Origin: RPQJ01 sp963698735
GTDB lineage: Bacteria > Pseudomonadota > Gammaproteobacteria > Steroidobacterales > Steroidobacteraceae
Direction of reading: 5' to 3'
Assembly: GCA_963698735.1 (NCBI GenBank)
Contig: CAVOSA010000019.1
Span: 248,001-312,000 of the forward strand
Length of the DNA: 64,000 nucleotides
Part shown: piece by piece, positions 7,818 through 15,895 of the stretch
Position numbering within the stretch: position 1 is the first letter of the stretch
Layout of the letters: each line of letters opens with the position of its first letter
Notes under the pieces: generated by a model
Told to the model about the DNA's origin: nothing
The model's input: the letters and a program-made list of their open reading frames with translations, nothing else
Databases searched by the model: none
Translations under genes and position numbers: made by a program

Positions 7818-9920
7818 TCAGAGCTTGAAGGTGAAGCGCGCGCCGAAAGTCCGCGGCGGCTCGAGGAAGACGTTGGCGTACGGCCCGAACTGGCCGGTCG
7901 TCGCCGCCGCAAGCACCGCCTCGTTCTCGATGTTCTTGACCCACAGCCCCACGCTCCAGCGGTCGTCGGGCGCGTAATACGTGACTGCTGCATCGGACTT
8001 GAAGTAATCCTGCTGCTCGGTGCCGCGGAACTGCGCGAACGTGCCCCAGAACGAATCCTCGTAGCGCGTCTCGATGCGGGCCAGCAGCCGCCCCGGACCG
8101 ACTTGGAACTCGTGCTGGTAGCCTGCCGACACCGTCCACTCCGGCGCGTTCTGCAGCGGGTAACCGCCGAAGTCGCGATTGGGAATCCCGATATTCACGC
8201 CGTCGGGCACGACGAAATCGTCGTACTCGGCATTGAGATAACCGACCGAGAGGTTCAACCGGTCGCGTCCCGTCGGCAGGAACAGCAGGTCGAACTGGTT
8301 GCCCCAGATTGTCGTCTGGGCAGCATTGAAGGTCGTTAGCAGCGCAGTGTTCAGGTTGAAAGACTGCACCAGCAGGTCTTCGTAGTCATAGTAGAAGACT
8401 TCGTCGTTGACCTGCAGGCGATCGTCGAGGAAGCGGCTCTTGATGCCGGCCGTCCAGGCCGTCATCGTCGCCGACTCCACGAGGTTCGACTGCTCGGGAG
8501 TCGCGGGGAACGCGTTGTACGTGCCCGGCTGGTAACCGGTCTGGATCGTCGCGTACGCCATCGCGGCCACACCCAGGTCCATTTCCACGCCCAGCTTCCA
8601 GTCGAAGTTGTCGTAATCTTCGTCCGCCGAGAATGGCTGGCCGAACGCGGTCTGGCCAGCGCCTTCCCGCTGGTCCCAGCTGAAGCGACCGCCCGCCGTC
8701 AGGCGCAGCTCATCCGTCAACGAGTACGTCGCTTCGCCGAAGGCCGCATAGCCTTCGAGCCGGTTGCGCGAAATCTGCGAAAGCGGGAAGCCGCCGGCAA
8801 TGAAATCGCCGGAATTCGTCACCTGGTATGCATACAGGCCGCCGAGCCACCGCAGCTTCGAGTCGGTGTCGCTGGCGACACGCAACTCGTTGGTGACCTG
8901 GTTGTAGTGCGCGGTGAGCAGCGCAGGAATGTTCTCGAGCCAGTAGTCCGCGGTCCAGTCGAGATAGAAATAGCCGGGGATGTACGTCAGCTTGACGTCG
9001 CCCAGGTCCCAGTCGGCCTGCGCGCCGAGCACCATGTTCTCGAAATCCTGCGGCGAGGCCGTCGGCGCGCCCGGATCGATGCGGTCGTCCCACGGATCGC
9101 TGGTGTTGAAGGCATTCGGATTGCCGTCGAACGTGCCATCGTTGTAACCGCGTCGCACCAGGTTAGGCGACTTGCCATCCTTCTTCGCGCCGTGCAGCCA
9201 GACATGGATGTCGAGATCGTCGGTCGGCGTGTAGAGCGCGGAGAGTCGCCCCGCGTAGTCTTCCCTGGAGTCCGCACCGGTCTTCAGGTAGCCGTCGTGC
9301 TGGATGTAGTCGAACGCGCCGCGCAGGGCGAGGTGCTCCGACACCGGCAGGTTCTGCACGATCGTGCCATGCACGAGCGAGTAGTCGCCGACCTCCAGCA
9401 GGCCGCTGGTCTCGAGTTCCTGCGTTGGCCGGTTGAACTCGACGTTGACCGCGCCGCCGAGCGCCGCGCGCCCATACAGCGTGCCCTGCGGGCCCGGCAG
9501 CAGCTCGATGGATGCGATATCGAAAAGTCCGACGCTGGTGCCTTCGCGCGGAATGTACACGCCGTTGAAATTGAAAGCGTTCGGCGGCTCGATGTTGGGC
9601 AGGTCCAGCGTCGAGCCGACGCCGCGGATATAGAGTTCGGTGGAAGCGTTCTCGGCCTGGAACCGCACTGACGGCATCAGGTTCTGCACGGCGCGGATGT
9701 CATACACGCCCGCGGCAACCAGAACATCACCGGACAGGACCGTGACCGCGGCCGCCGTCTTCTGCAGATCCTCGGCGACCTTCTGCGCGGTGACGGTGAT
9801 CACCTCCAGGCCAGCGCTCTGCGAGCCGGTGGCGGCAGCGTCCGCCAGGGCCAGCACCGGGAAAAGCTGCAGGGCAATAGCGGCCCGCAGCAGGGTCGAA
9901 CGTGTTTGCGTCTTGTGCAT
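7818..9920 (-). CDS. TonB-dependent receptor of unknown substrate
   Basis: 700 residues. Signal peptide ending in ALA (LFPVLALADA), TonB box region EVITVTAQK, plug domain with LYIRGVGS and LLPGPQGTLYGRAALGGAVN, and a C-terminal barrel ending FTFKL. This is the iron-complex/xenosiderophore-type receptor fold. No metal motif or neighbouring transporter gives the substrate: it converges with the copper receptor and is followed upstream by a tRNA. I would not assign it beyond the family. Confidence 0.88.
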   Translation of the reverse strand: MHKTQTRSTLLRAAIALQLFPVLALADAAATGSQSAGLEVITVTAQKVAEDLQKTAAAVTVLSGDVLVAAGVYDIRAVQNLMPSVRFQAENASTELYIRGVGSTLDLPNIEPPNAFNFNGVYIPREGTSVGLFDIASIELLPGPQGTLYGRAALGGAVNVEFNRPTQELETSGLLEVGDYSLVHGTIVQNLPVSEHLALRGAFDYIQHDGYLKTGADSREDYAGRLSALYTPTDDLDIHVWLHGAKKDGKSPNLVRRGYNDGTFDGNPNAFNTSDPWDDRIDPGAPTASPQDFENMVLGAQADWDLGDVKLTYIPGYFYLDWTADYWLENIPALLTAHYNQVTNELRVASDTDSKLRWLGGLYAYQVTNSGDFIAGGFPLSQISRNRLEGYAAFGEATYSLTDELRLTAGGRFSWDQREGAGQTAFGQPFSADEDYDNFDWKLGVEMDLGVAAMAYATIQTGYQPGTYNAFPATPEQSNLVESATMTAWTAGIKSRFLDDRLQVNDEVFYYDYEDLLVQSFNLNTALLTTFNAAQTTIWGNQFDLLFLPTGRDRLNLSVGYLNAEYDDFVVPDGVNIGIPNRDFGGYPLQNAPEWTVSAGYQHEFQVGPGRLLARIETRYEDSFWGTFAQFRGTEQQDYFKSDAAVTYYAPDDRWSVGLWVKNIENEAVLAAATTGQFGPYANVFLEPPRTFGARFTFKL

Positions 9921-9991
9921 CGTGCGCTCTCAAGGCTTCGCCGGGGTTGCGACCCCGGCGGTCTGGGGAACAAGTCCCCGAGTGGATTCGG

Positions 9992-10068
9992 TGGCGCGGC
10001 CGGAGGGATTCGAACCCCCGACCCTCAGGTTCGAAGCCTGATGCTCTATCCAACTGAGCTACGGCCGC
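9992..10068 (-). tRNA. tRNA-Arg (anticodon UCG)
   Basis: 77 nt on the minus strand including an encoded CCA. The acceptor pairs GCGGCCG with CGGCCGC, discriminator G. D-arm GCTCAGTTGGATAGAGC, anticodon arm TCAGG-CTTCGAA-CCTGA (anticodon TCG after the conserved T33), and T-loop TTCGAAT all fold. It reads CGA/CGN arginine codons. Confidence 0.97.
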
Positions 10069-10092
10069 GCGTAAGGTAGGCGAAGTTTACCG

Positions 10093-11622
10093 TCACTTCA
10101 TCGTTGGCATGACGAATTGCGCGCTCTCCCGGCGCGCGGTAGGCCAGCGCGAGGTGACGGTTTTCAGCCGCGTATAGAAACGCACGCCGTCCGGGCCGTG
10201 GACGTGCAATGCGCCGAACAACGAGCGCTTCCAGCCGCCGAAGGAATGGAACGCCATCGGCACCGGGATCGGAACGTTGATTCCAACCATGCCCGCCTGC
10301 ACGCCCTGGGTGAACGTCCGCGCGGCTTCGCCGCTCGCAGTAAAGATGGCCGTTCCGTTTCCGAACTCGTGCTCGTTGACGAGGCGGGTCGCCGTGGCGA
10401 GGTCCGGCACGCGGACGACGCAGAGCACGGGCCCGAAAATCTCTTCCTTGTAAATTCGCATCTGCGGCTCGACGCCGTCAAACAGGCAAGGGCCGATGAA
10501 GTAGCCATCCTCGAACCCCTTCACGCGCAGGCCGCGTCCGTCCACGACGAGCCTCGCGCCTTCCTGCACACCCAGGTCCACGTAGCCGCTGACGCGGTCA
10601 CGGTGCTCCTTCGTCACCAGCGGACCCATCTCGGCTGCGTCCTCCAGTCCCGAGCCGACTTTGAGCTGTTGCAGCTGGCGCTGCAGCGCCACGACCAGCG
10701 GATCAGCGGCGTCGCCCACCGCAACGGCCACCGAGATCGCCATGCATCGCTCGCCAGCCGACCCGTACGCAGCGCCGATCAGCGCGCTCGCCGCATTCTC
10801 GGTGTCGGCGTCGGGCATCACGACCATGTGGTTCTTCGCGCCGCCCAGCGCCTGAACGCGTTTGCCGTGCGTGGAAGCCGTGCGATAGATGTACTCGGCG
10901 ACGGGCGTCGAGCCGACGAAACTCACCGCGCCCACGCGCGGGTCCGTCAACAGCGTGTCCACGGCTTCGCGATCGCCGTTGACCACGTTGAAGACGCCGT
11001 CCGGGAGGCCCGCTTCCTTCAGCAACTGCGCGACGCGCATCGGGCAGCTCGGATCCTTCTCGGACGGCTTCAGCACGAACGTGTTGCCGCAGGCGATGGC
11101 CACCGGGAACATCCACATCGGGACCATCGCCGGGAAATTGAACGGCGTGATGCCGGCGCAGACGCCGACCGGCTGGCGCTGCGACCAGCTGTCCACGCCG
11201 GTGCCGACGCTTTCGCTGAACTCGCCCTTGAGCATCTGCGGAATGCCGCAGGCGAACTCGACGACTTCGGTGCCACGGATCACTTCGCCGCGCGCATCCG
11301 AGAACACCTTGCCGTGCTCGACCGTGATCAGCCGCGCCAGCTCGTCGAGGTGCTGCTCGAGCAGGGCCTTGAACTTGAACATGATCCGGGCACGCTGCAA
11401 CGGGGGCGTTGCCGACCAGGCCGGCAGCGCGGCTTCGGCCGCAGCGATCGCCGTCCGGGTCTCGTCGGCGCTGGCGAACGCCACCTGGCCCCGCAGCTCA
11501 CCGGTCGCCGGGTTGTGCACCGGGCCTTTGCGACCCGACAGTCCCGCGACTTCGCGACCACCGATGAAGTGGCCATGGTCGAGAGCAGGCATGACGGCGG
11601 CAGTTGGTTTCAGGAGGTTCAT
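10093..11622 (-). CDS. mmsA: Methylmalonate-semialdehyde dehydrogenase (CoA-acylating)
   Basis: 509 residues from ATG 11622; an in-frame GTG at 11670 would add 16. Aldehyde dehydrogenase fold with the NAD-binding region (GITPFNFPAMVPMWMFP, FVGSTPVAEYI) and catalytic Cys at about 293 in GSAGERCMAIS. The MmsA hallmarks KNHMVVMPDAD and the C-terminal GGWKRSLFGALHVHGPDGV are present. The enzyme oxidises (methyl)malonate semialdehyde to propionyl- or acetyl-CoA in valine and inositol breakdown. It stands alone, with tRNA-Arg after its 3' end. Confidence 0.93.
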   Translation of the reverse strand: MNLLKPTAAVMPALDHGHFIGGREVAGLSGRKGPVHNPATGELRGQVAFASADETRTAIAAAEAALPAWSATPPLQRARIMFKFKALLEQHLDELARLITVEHGKVFSDARGEVIRGTEVVEFACGIPQMLKGEFSESVGTGVDSWSQRQPVGVCAGITPFNFPAMVPMWMFPVAIACGNTFVLKPSEKDPSCPMRVAQLLKEAGLPDGVFNVVNGDREAVDTLLTDPRVGAVSFVGSTPVAEYIYRTASTHGKRVQALGGAKNHMVVMPDADTENAASALIGAAYGSAGERCMAISVAVAVGDAADPLVVALQRQLQQLKVGSGLEDAAEMGPLVTKEHRDRVSGYVDLGVQEGARLVVDGRGLRVKGFEDGYFIGPCLFDGVEPQMRIYKEEIFGPVLCVVRVPDLATATRLVNEHEFGNGTAIFTASGEAARTFTQGVQAGMVGINVPIPVPMAFHSFGGWKRSLFGALHVHGPDGVRFYTRLKTVTSRWPTARRESAQFVMPTMK

Positions 11623-11856
11623 CTCGGGGATTCCAGGCGGGTCCGGTCGGGCGGAGGGCGCATTGGACACGAACCCCCGTCACCCTGCCAACCCCGTTTC
11701 CCGACAGGAACGCCCGGTCCCCTGCAGCCCTGGCCCGGCTGGGACCGCCTCGACCCAGTCCGGACCGCACATAGGCTGCGGTATAGTGCCCGTCCGCGAC
11801 CCGTCGGCCACCCTGGCCGGCCGCGCGCCCACTGGCACTTTCGAGGTTCCAACGAC

Positions 11857-12240
11857 ATGAAGATGCTGACCGTCCTTGCGTCCATCCCGGCCCTGCTGGC
11901 CATGAGCGCTGCCGCCGAGGCCGCCACCTGTGTGTATCCCCAGGCCCCGCAGAGCCTGCCAAACGGCGCTTCCGCGACCAAGGAAGAGATGCTGGCAGCC
12001 CAGGGCCTGGTGAAGGAGTATGCCAAGAACGTGCAGGAGACCTACCTGCCGTGCCTCGACCAGGACCAGGCCGAGCAACTCGCCGCGATCGATCCGGCCG
12101 ACCCGCAGCTTGCCGAGAAGAAGGTGGCCGTCGAGTCGATCCACGCCAAGAAGCACAACTCGGCACTCGACGAGTTGCAGGCGCTGGTGGACCGCTGGAA
12201 CGTCGAGAAGAAGGCGTTCTCGGAGAAGGCCGCCAAGTGA
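11857..12240 (+). CDS. Small exported helical protein of unknown function
   Basis: 127 residues. A clear signal peptide (MKMLTVLASIPALLAMSAAAEA) precedes a short, mostly helical, charged mature domain with two cysteines (ATCVYPQ and YLPCLDQ) that could form a disulphide. I do not recognise the family. It is first in line with the molybdenum cofactor operon, 31 bases before moeA, so it may share a transcript; no functional link is visible in the sequence itself. Confidence 0.75.
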   Translation: MKMLTVLASIPALLAMSAAAEAATCVYPQAPQSLPNGASATKEEMLAAQGLVKEYAKNVQETYLPCLDQDQAEQLAAIDPADPQLAEKKVAVESIHAKKHNSALDELQALVDRWNVEKKAFSEKAAK

Positions 12241-12271
12241 CGCTGTACGTTCGCCCGAGGGTCTCCTCCGC

Positions 12272-13492
12272 ATGACGACTGGCGCGTCGGCCCTGCCGAC
12301 CCCGGGCGAAGCGGAGGCCCTCGTGCGCGAACGCGTGCAGCCACTGCCCGTCGAATCGCGCCCGCTCGAGTCCCTGGCTGGAGCGGTGCTCGCGCAGTCG
12401 GTCCGCTCCGAACGCGACCAGCCACCTTTCGACCGGGTGACGATGGACGGCATCGCATTCGCCTCGCAGGCCTGGCGCGACGGGCGGCGCAGTTTCCGCG
12501 TTGCAGGCACGCAGGCGGCGGGCCAGCCGCCGTTGCACCTGGCCGACCCGGCCGAGTGCCTCGAAGCAATGACCGGCGCAGTGCTACCTCACGGCTGTGA
12601 CTGCGTCGTGCCGGTCGAGCGGCTGCGCGTCGAGGACGGCATCGCGACCATCGAGGACGACGTACCCGTCGAATCTTTCCTCAACGTCCACACGCGCGGA
12701 CTGGATGCGCGCGAGGGTGACCTGCTGCTGGCCCGCGGCACGCGGCTCGGCGCACCCGAAATTGCGGTGCTGGCTTCCGCTGGCATGCCGCGTGCGGACG
12801 TCCGCGCCGAACCGCGGATCGTGATCGTCGCAACGGGCGACGAACTGGTCGCACCCGACGAACCGATCGCCGCCTGGCAGGTGCGCCGGTCCAACAGCTA
12901 TGCGCTTCGTGGCGCGCTGAGCCTGCGGGGTTACCAGCGCGTCGCGGAAGACCACTTGCCGGACGATCATGCCGTGCTGGCGGACCGCCTCGCCGCCCAC
13001 CTCGCGACCCACGACGTGATCGTGTTGACGGGCGGCGTGTCGATGGGACGCTACGATCACGTGCCGAGCGTGCTGCGCCAGCTTGGCGTCACCGAAGTGT
13101 TCCACAAGGTTGCCCAACGGCCGGGCAAGCCGATCTGGTTCGGCATCGGGCCAGCTGGCCAGACCGTGTTTGGACTGCCGGGCAATCCGGTGTCGTCGCT
13201 GGTGTGCCTGCTGCGCTACGTGGTGCCGGCGCTGGGCGCGATGCAGACCGCACGGCCGCGACTTGCCGAACACGTGCCGCTAGGGGCGGCCTTCAAGGTC
13301 AAGCCGGAACTCGCCTATTTCCTGCCGGTGCAGGTCGAGCACAGCCCGACGCTTGGTCTGGTTGCGATGCCACGGCTCACGCGCGGTTCCGGCGATTTCA
13401 TCTCGCTGCTCGGTACCGACGGTTTCGTCGAATTGCCACCCGGACCGCGCGACTTTCCCTGCGGCCACCTCGCGCCGCTGTACCGCTGGTGA
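12272..13492 (+). CDS. moeA: Molybdopterin molybdenumtransferase MoeA
   Basis: 406 residues. It has the MoeA N-terminal domain (FDRVTMDGIAF), the MPT-binding MogA-like domain (IVATGDEL, LTGGVSMGRYDHVPSVL) and the FGLPGNPVSS motif before the C-terminal beta-barrel. It inserts molybdate into adenylated molybdopterin. It starts the five-gene plus one-fusion operon that runs to 17484 with gaps of at most seven bases. The ATG at 12272 was chosen because it gives the normal family N-terminus. Confidence 0.95.
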   Translation: MTTGASALPTPGEAEALVRERVQPLPVESRPLESLAGAVLAQSVRSERDQPPFDRVTMDGIAFASQAWRDGRRSFRVAGTQAAGQPPLHLADPAECLEAMTGAVLPHGCDCVVPVERLRVEDGIATIEDDVPVESFLNVHTRGLDAREGDLLLARGTRLGAPEIAVLASAGMPRADVRAEPRIVIVATGDELVAPDEPIAAWQVRRSNSYALRGALSLRGYQRVAEDHLPDDHAVLADRLAAHLATHDVIVLTGGVSMGRYDHVPSVLRQLGVTEVFHKVAQRPGKPIWFGIGPAGQTVFGLPGNPVSSLVCLLRYVVPALGAMQTARPRLAEHVPLGAAFKVKPELAYFLPVQVEHSPTLGLVAMPRLTRGSGDFISLLGTDGFVELPPGPRDFPCGHLAPLYRW

Positions 13493-13498
13493 ACTGAC

Positions 13499-14563
13499 AT
13501 GAGCGCGCCGCGCAACCTCGCCGACGTTGTCCCGCTGGGCCAGGCCAGCGCGGTCGTCGATCGGCTCGGCCGGCCGGTCCACGACCTGCGCGTCTCGGTG
13601 ATGGACCGCTGCAATTTCCGTTGCCCCTACTGCATGCCGCAGTCGACGTTCGACGCAAAGTACCGCTTCCTGCGCGCGCAGGAGCGGCTGACTTTCGAGG
13701 AGATTGCCCGCCTGGTCAGGCTCGCTGCGCGACTTGGCGTGCGCAAGGTGCGGTTGACTGGAGGCGAACCGCTGTTGCGCGGCGGCCTGCCCGACCTGGT
13801 CGCCGACCTGTCGGCCATCGAAGGCGTCGAGGATCTCGCGCTCACCACCAACGGCGTGCTGCTCGCGCAGCACGCGGCGGAACTCAAGGGCAACGGACTG
13901 CATCGCGTAACCGTCAGCCTCGACTCGCTGGACGAAGCGGTCTTTGCCGACATGAGCGGCGGCTTCGGCGGACTGCCGCAGGTACTCGAGGGCGTCGAAG
14001 CGGCGCTCGCCGCCGGACTGCGGCCCTTGAAAATCAACACGGTGGTGCAGCGCGGCCGTAACGACCACACCGTGCTCGACCTGCTTGAACGCTTCCGCGG
14101 CACGGGCGTCACCGTGCGGCTGATCGAGTACATGGACGTCGGCAACCGCAATGCCTGGGAACCGTCACAGGTCGTCCCCTCGGCTGAACTGCTCGGGCGG
14201 ATCCAGTCGCGGTGGCCTGTCACGGGCGAGCCCGGGCGCTATCGCGGGGAGGTCGCGGCCCGCTACCGCTATGACGACGGCGCCGGCGAGATCGGGTTCG
14301 TGTCGTCCGTGAGCGCGCCATTCTGCGGCGACTGCAATCGCGCGCGGCTGTCGTCCGAAGGCGTCCTGTACACGTGCCTGTTCGCCACGCACGGACTCGA
14401 CCTGCGCGCGCCATCACGGGCCGGCGCGTCGGATGAAGAGTTGCTGGAGATGATGCGCAGCGCATGGTCACAGCGCACGGACCGCTACAGCGAACTGCGC
14501 AGCGAACTGCGCGGCCGCGAGTCGCCGCTGCGCAAGGTCGAAATGCATTACATCGGCGGGTGA
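13499..14563 (+). CDS. moaA: GTP 3',8-cyclase MoaA
   Basis: 354 residues. Radical-SAM motif CNFRCPYCMP near the N-terminus, TGGEPLL SAM-binding segment, and the second [4Fe-4S] site in the C-terminal part (FCGDCNRARLSSEG, then TCLF). The protein ends MHYIGG, the Gly-Gly tail needed for activity in MoaA. It makes 3',8-cyclo-GTP, the first committed molybdopterin intermediate, for MoaC encoded next. Confidence 0.97.
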   Translation: MSAPRNLADVVPLGQASAVVDRLGRPVHDLRVSVMDRCNFRCPYCMPQSTFDAKYRFLRAQERLTFEEIARLVRLAARLGVRKVRLTGGEPLLRGGLPDLVADLSAIEGVEDLALTTNGVLLAQHAAELKGNGLHRVTVSLDSLDEAVFADMSGGFGGLPQVLEGVEAALAAGLRPLKINTVVQRGRNDHTVLDLLERFRGTGVTVRLIEYMDVGNRNAWEPSQVVPSAELLGRIQSRWPVTGEPGRYRGEVAARYRYDDGAGEIGFVSSVSAPFCGDCNRARLSSEGVLYTCLFATHGLDLRAPSRAGASDEELLEMMRSAWSQRTDRYSELRSELRGRESPLRKVEMHYIGG

Positions 14564-14568
14564 GGATC

Positions 14569-15054
14569 GTGACCGAATTGAGCCATGTCGATGCCGAAGG
14601 CCGGCCCACGATGGTGGACGTGAGCGGCAAGGTCGTGAGCCTGCGCACTGCCGTGGCGGAATCGCGGGTCCGTTTCCCGCCGGAAGTCGCGCGGGCGTTG
14701 CGTGACGCAGGCTTTGCGACGAAGAAAGGCCCCGTGTTTCATACCGCGATCGTCGCCGGCGTCATGGCCGCCAAGCGCACGCACGAGTTGATCCCGTTCT
14801 GCCACCCGCTCGGCCTCGAGCGCTGTGATGTCACGATCGAGATGGATGCCGCGAACGAGGCCGTGGTGCGTTGCGCGGTGTCGGTGCACCACAGGACCGG
14901 CGTCGAGATGGAGGCCCTCACCGGGGCCTCGATCGCCGCACTCACGATCTACGACATGTGCAAGGCGCTGTCGCACGACATCGTCATCGCCGCAACGCGC
15001 CTGCTGGAAAAGCAGGGCGGCAAGCGCGACGTGCGGGAAGGTGTCGCGCGATGA
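14569..15054 (+). CDS. moaC: Cyclic pyranopterin monophosphate synthase MoaC
   Basis: 161 residues from GTG 14569, five bases after the moaA stop with GGTGAGG upstream. Conserved blocks TKKGPVFHTAIVAGVMAAKR, ELIPFCHPLGLE, HRTGVEMEALTGAS and YDMCKAL cover the active site. It converts cyclo-GTP to cPMP. Its stop overlaps the mobA ATG, so the two are probably translationally coupled. No in-frame ATG gives the conserved N-terminus, hence the GTG. Confidence 0.96.
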   Translation: MTELSHVDAEGRPTMVDVSGKVVSLRTAVAESRVRFPPEVARALRDAGFATKKGPVFHTAIVAGVMAAKRTHELIPFCHPLGLERCDVTIEMDAANEAVVRCAVSVHHRTGVEMEALTGASIAALTIYDMCKALSHDIVIAATRLLEKQGGKRDVREGVAR

Positions 15055-15656
15055 ATGCCACGCCTGCCCCGCTGCACGGACTGGTGCTTGCCGGCGGCGC
15101 CAGCCGGCGCATGGGTCACGACAAGGCCGCCCTCGCCTACCACGGCCGGCCGCAGCTCGAGTGGGCCCGCGACCTGCTGGCACGCCACTGTGCGCAGGTC
15201 TTCACCTCGATTCGCGCCGACCAGCAGGACGATCCTGTCCGGCGAGGGCAGCCGGTGATCGTCGACGCTCACGACGGCATCGGACCGATTGCCGGCATTG
15301 CAGCGGCGCAGGCGCAGTGGCCGGACCATGCGTGGCTGGTCCTCGCGTGCGACCTGCCCTTCGTCGACGATGCGTGCATTGCGAATCTGGTCAGCCGTCG
15401 CGACGGCCGGCACGTGGTCGCGTATGCGAGCAGCCACGATGGGCTGCCGGAGCCGCTGTGCGCGATCTACGAACCTGCCTCGCGCGCCGGCGTTCTCGCC
15501 GCGATCGAGTCGGGCAGGAACTGCCCGCGCAAGTTCATTCTCGGCGCGGGCGTCGCACTGCTCCAGCAACTCGATCCCGCGGCGCTCGACAACGTGAATA
15601 CGCCGGACGAACTGCAACGCGTGCGCGGGCAGCTCCGCGGGCCGGCGAACCCATGA
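15051..15656 (+). CDS. mobA: Molybdenum cofactor guanylyltransferase MobA
   Basis: 201 residues. Nucleotidyltransferase Rossmann fold with the signature LVLAGGASRRMGHDKAAL at the N-terminus, and the metal Asp in ACDLPF. It attaches GMP to Mo-molybdopterin to make the bis-MGD family of cofactors, so this organism probably has DMSO-reductase-family enzymes. The ATG overlaps the moaC stop by four bases; its stop overlaps moaD. Confidence 0.93.
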   Translation: MNATPAPLHGLVLAGGASRRMGHDKAALAYHGRPQLEWARDLLARHCAQVFTSIRADQQDDPVRRGQPVIVDAHDGIGPIAGIAAAQAQWPDHAWLVLACDLPFVDDACIANLVSRRDGRHVVAYASSHDGLPEPLCAIYEPASRAGVLAAIESGRNCPRKFILGAGVALLQQLDPAALDNVNTPDELQRVRGQLRGPANP

Positions 15657-15895
15657 AGAAGATCACGCTCCAGTATTTCGCCGTGTTGCGCGAACAGGCC
15701 GGCTGCAGCGAGGAACACCTGGAAACTGCCGCGGCGACTCCCGCCGAGCTCTACGAGCAGGTCCGCGCCCGGCACGGGTTCAAGCTGCCGCAGTCGATGC
15801 TGCGCGTCGCCGTCAACGAGGAATTCCGCGACTGGTCGTGGCCGCTGCAGGCGAACGATCGCGTGGTCTTCATTCCGCCCGTCGCGGGGGGCTGA
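15653..15895 (+). CDS. moaD: Molybdopterin synthase sulfur carrier subunit MoaD
   Basis: 80 residues, normal for MoaD. Ubiquitin-like fold beginning ITLQYFAVLREQAG and ending in the essential Gly-Gly (IPPVAGG), which is adenylated by MoeB and thiocarboxylated. It is followed directly by the fused MoaE-MoeB-rhodanese gene through a TGATG overlap, so the carrier and all its partners are made together. Confidence 0.95.
   Translation: MKKITLQYFAVLREQAGCSEEHLETAAATPAELYEQVRARHGFKLPQSMLRVAVNEEFRDWSWPLQANDRVVFIPPVAGG

Noticed and set aside
9992..10068. Integration site of a mobile element at tRNA-Arg
   Set aside because: No integrase gene and no repeat of the tRNA 3' end was noticed nearby.
10117..11850. 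Long open plus-strand frame opposite mmsA
   Set aside because: It is the antisense of a well-conserved aldehyde dehydrogenase in very GC-rich DNA; only its last part (from 11857) is a real gene, with its own ATG and signal peptide.
12020..12271. Longer MoeA with an 84-residue N-terminal extension
   Set aside because: The extension overlaps the small exported-protein gene out of frame; ATG 12272 gives the family N-terminus.
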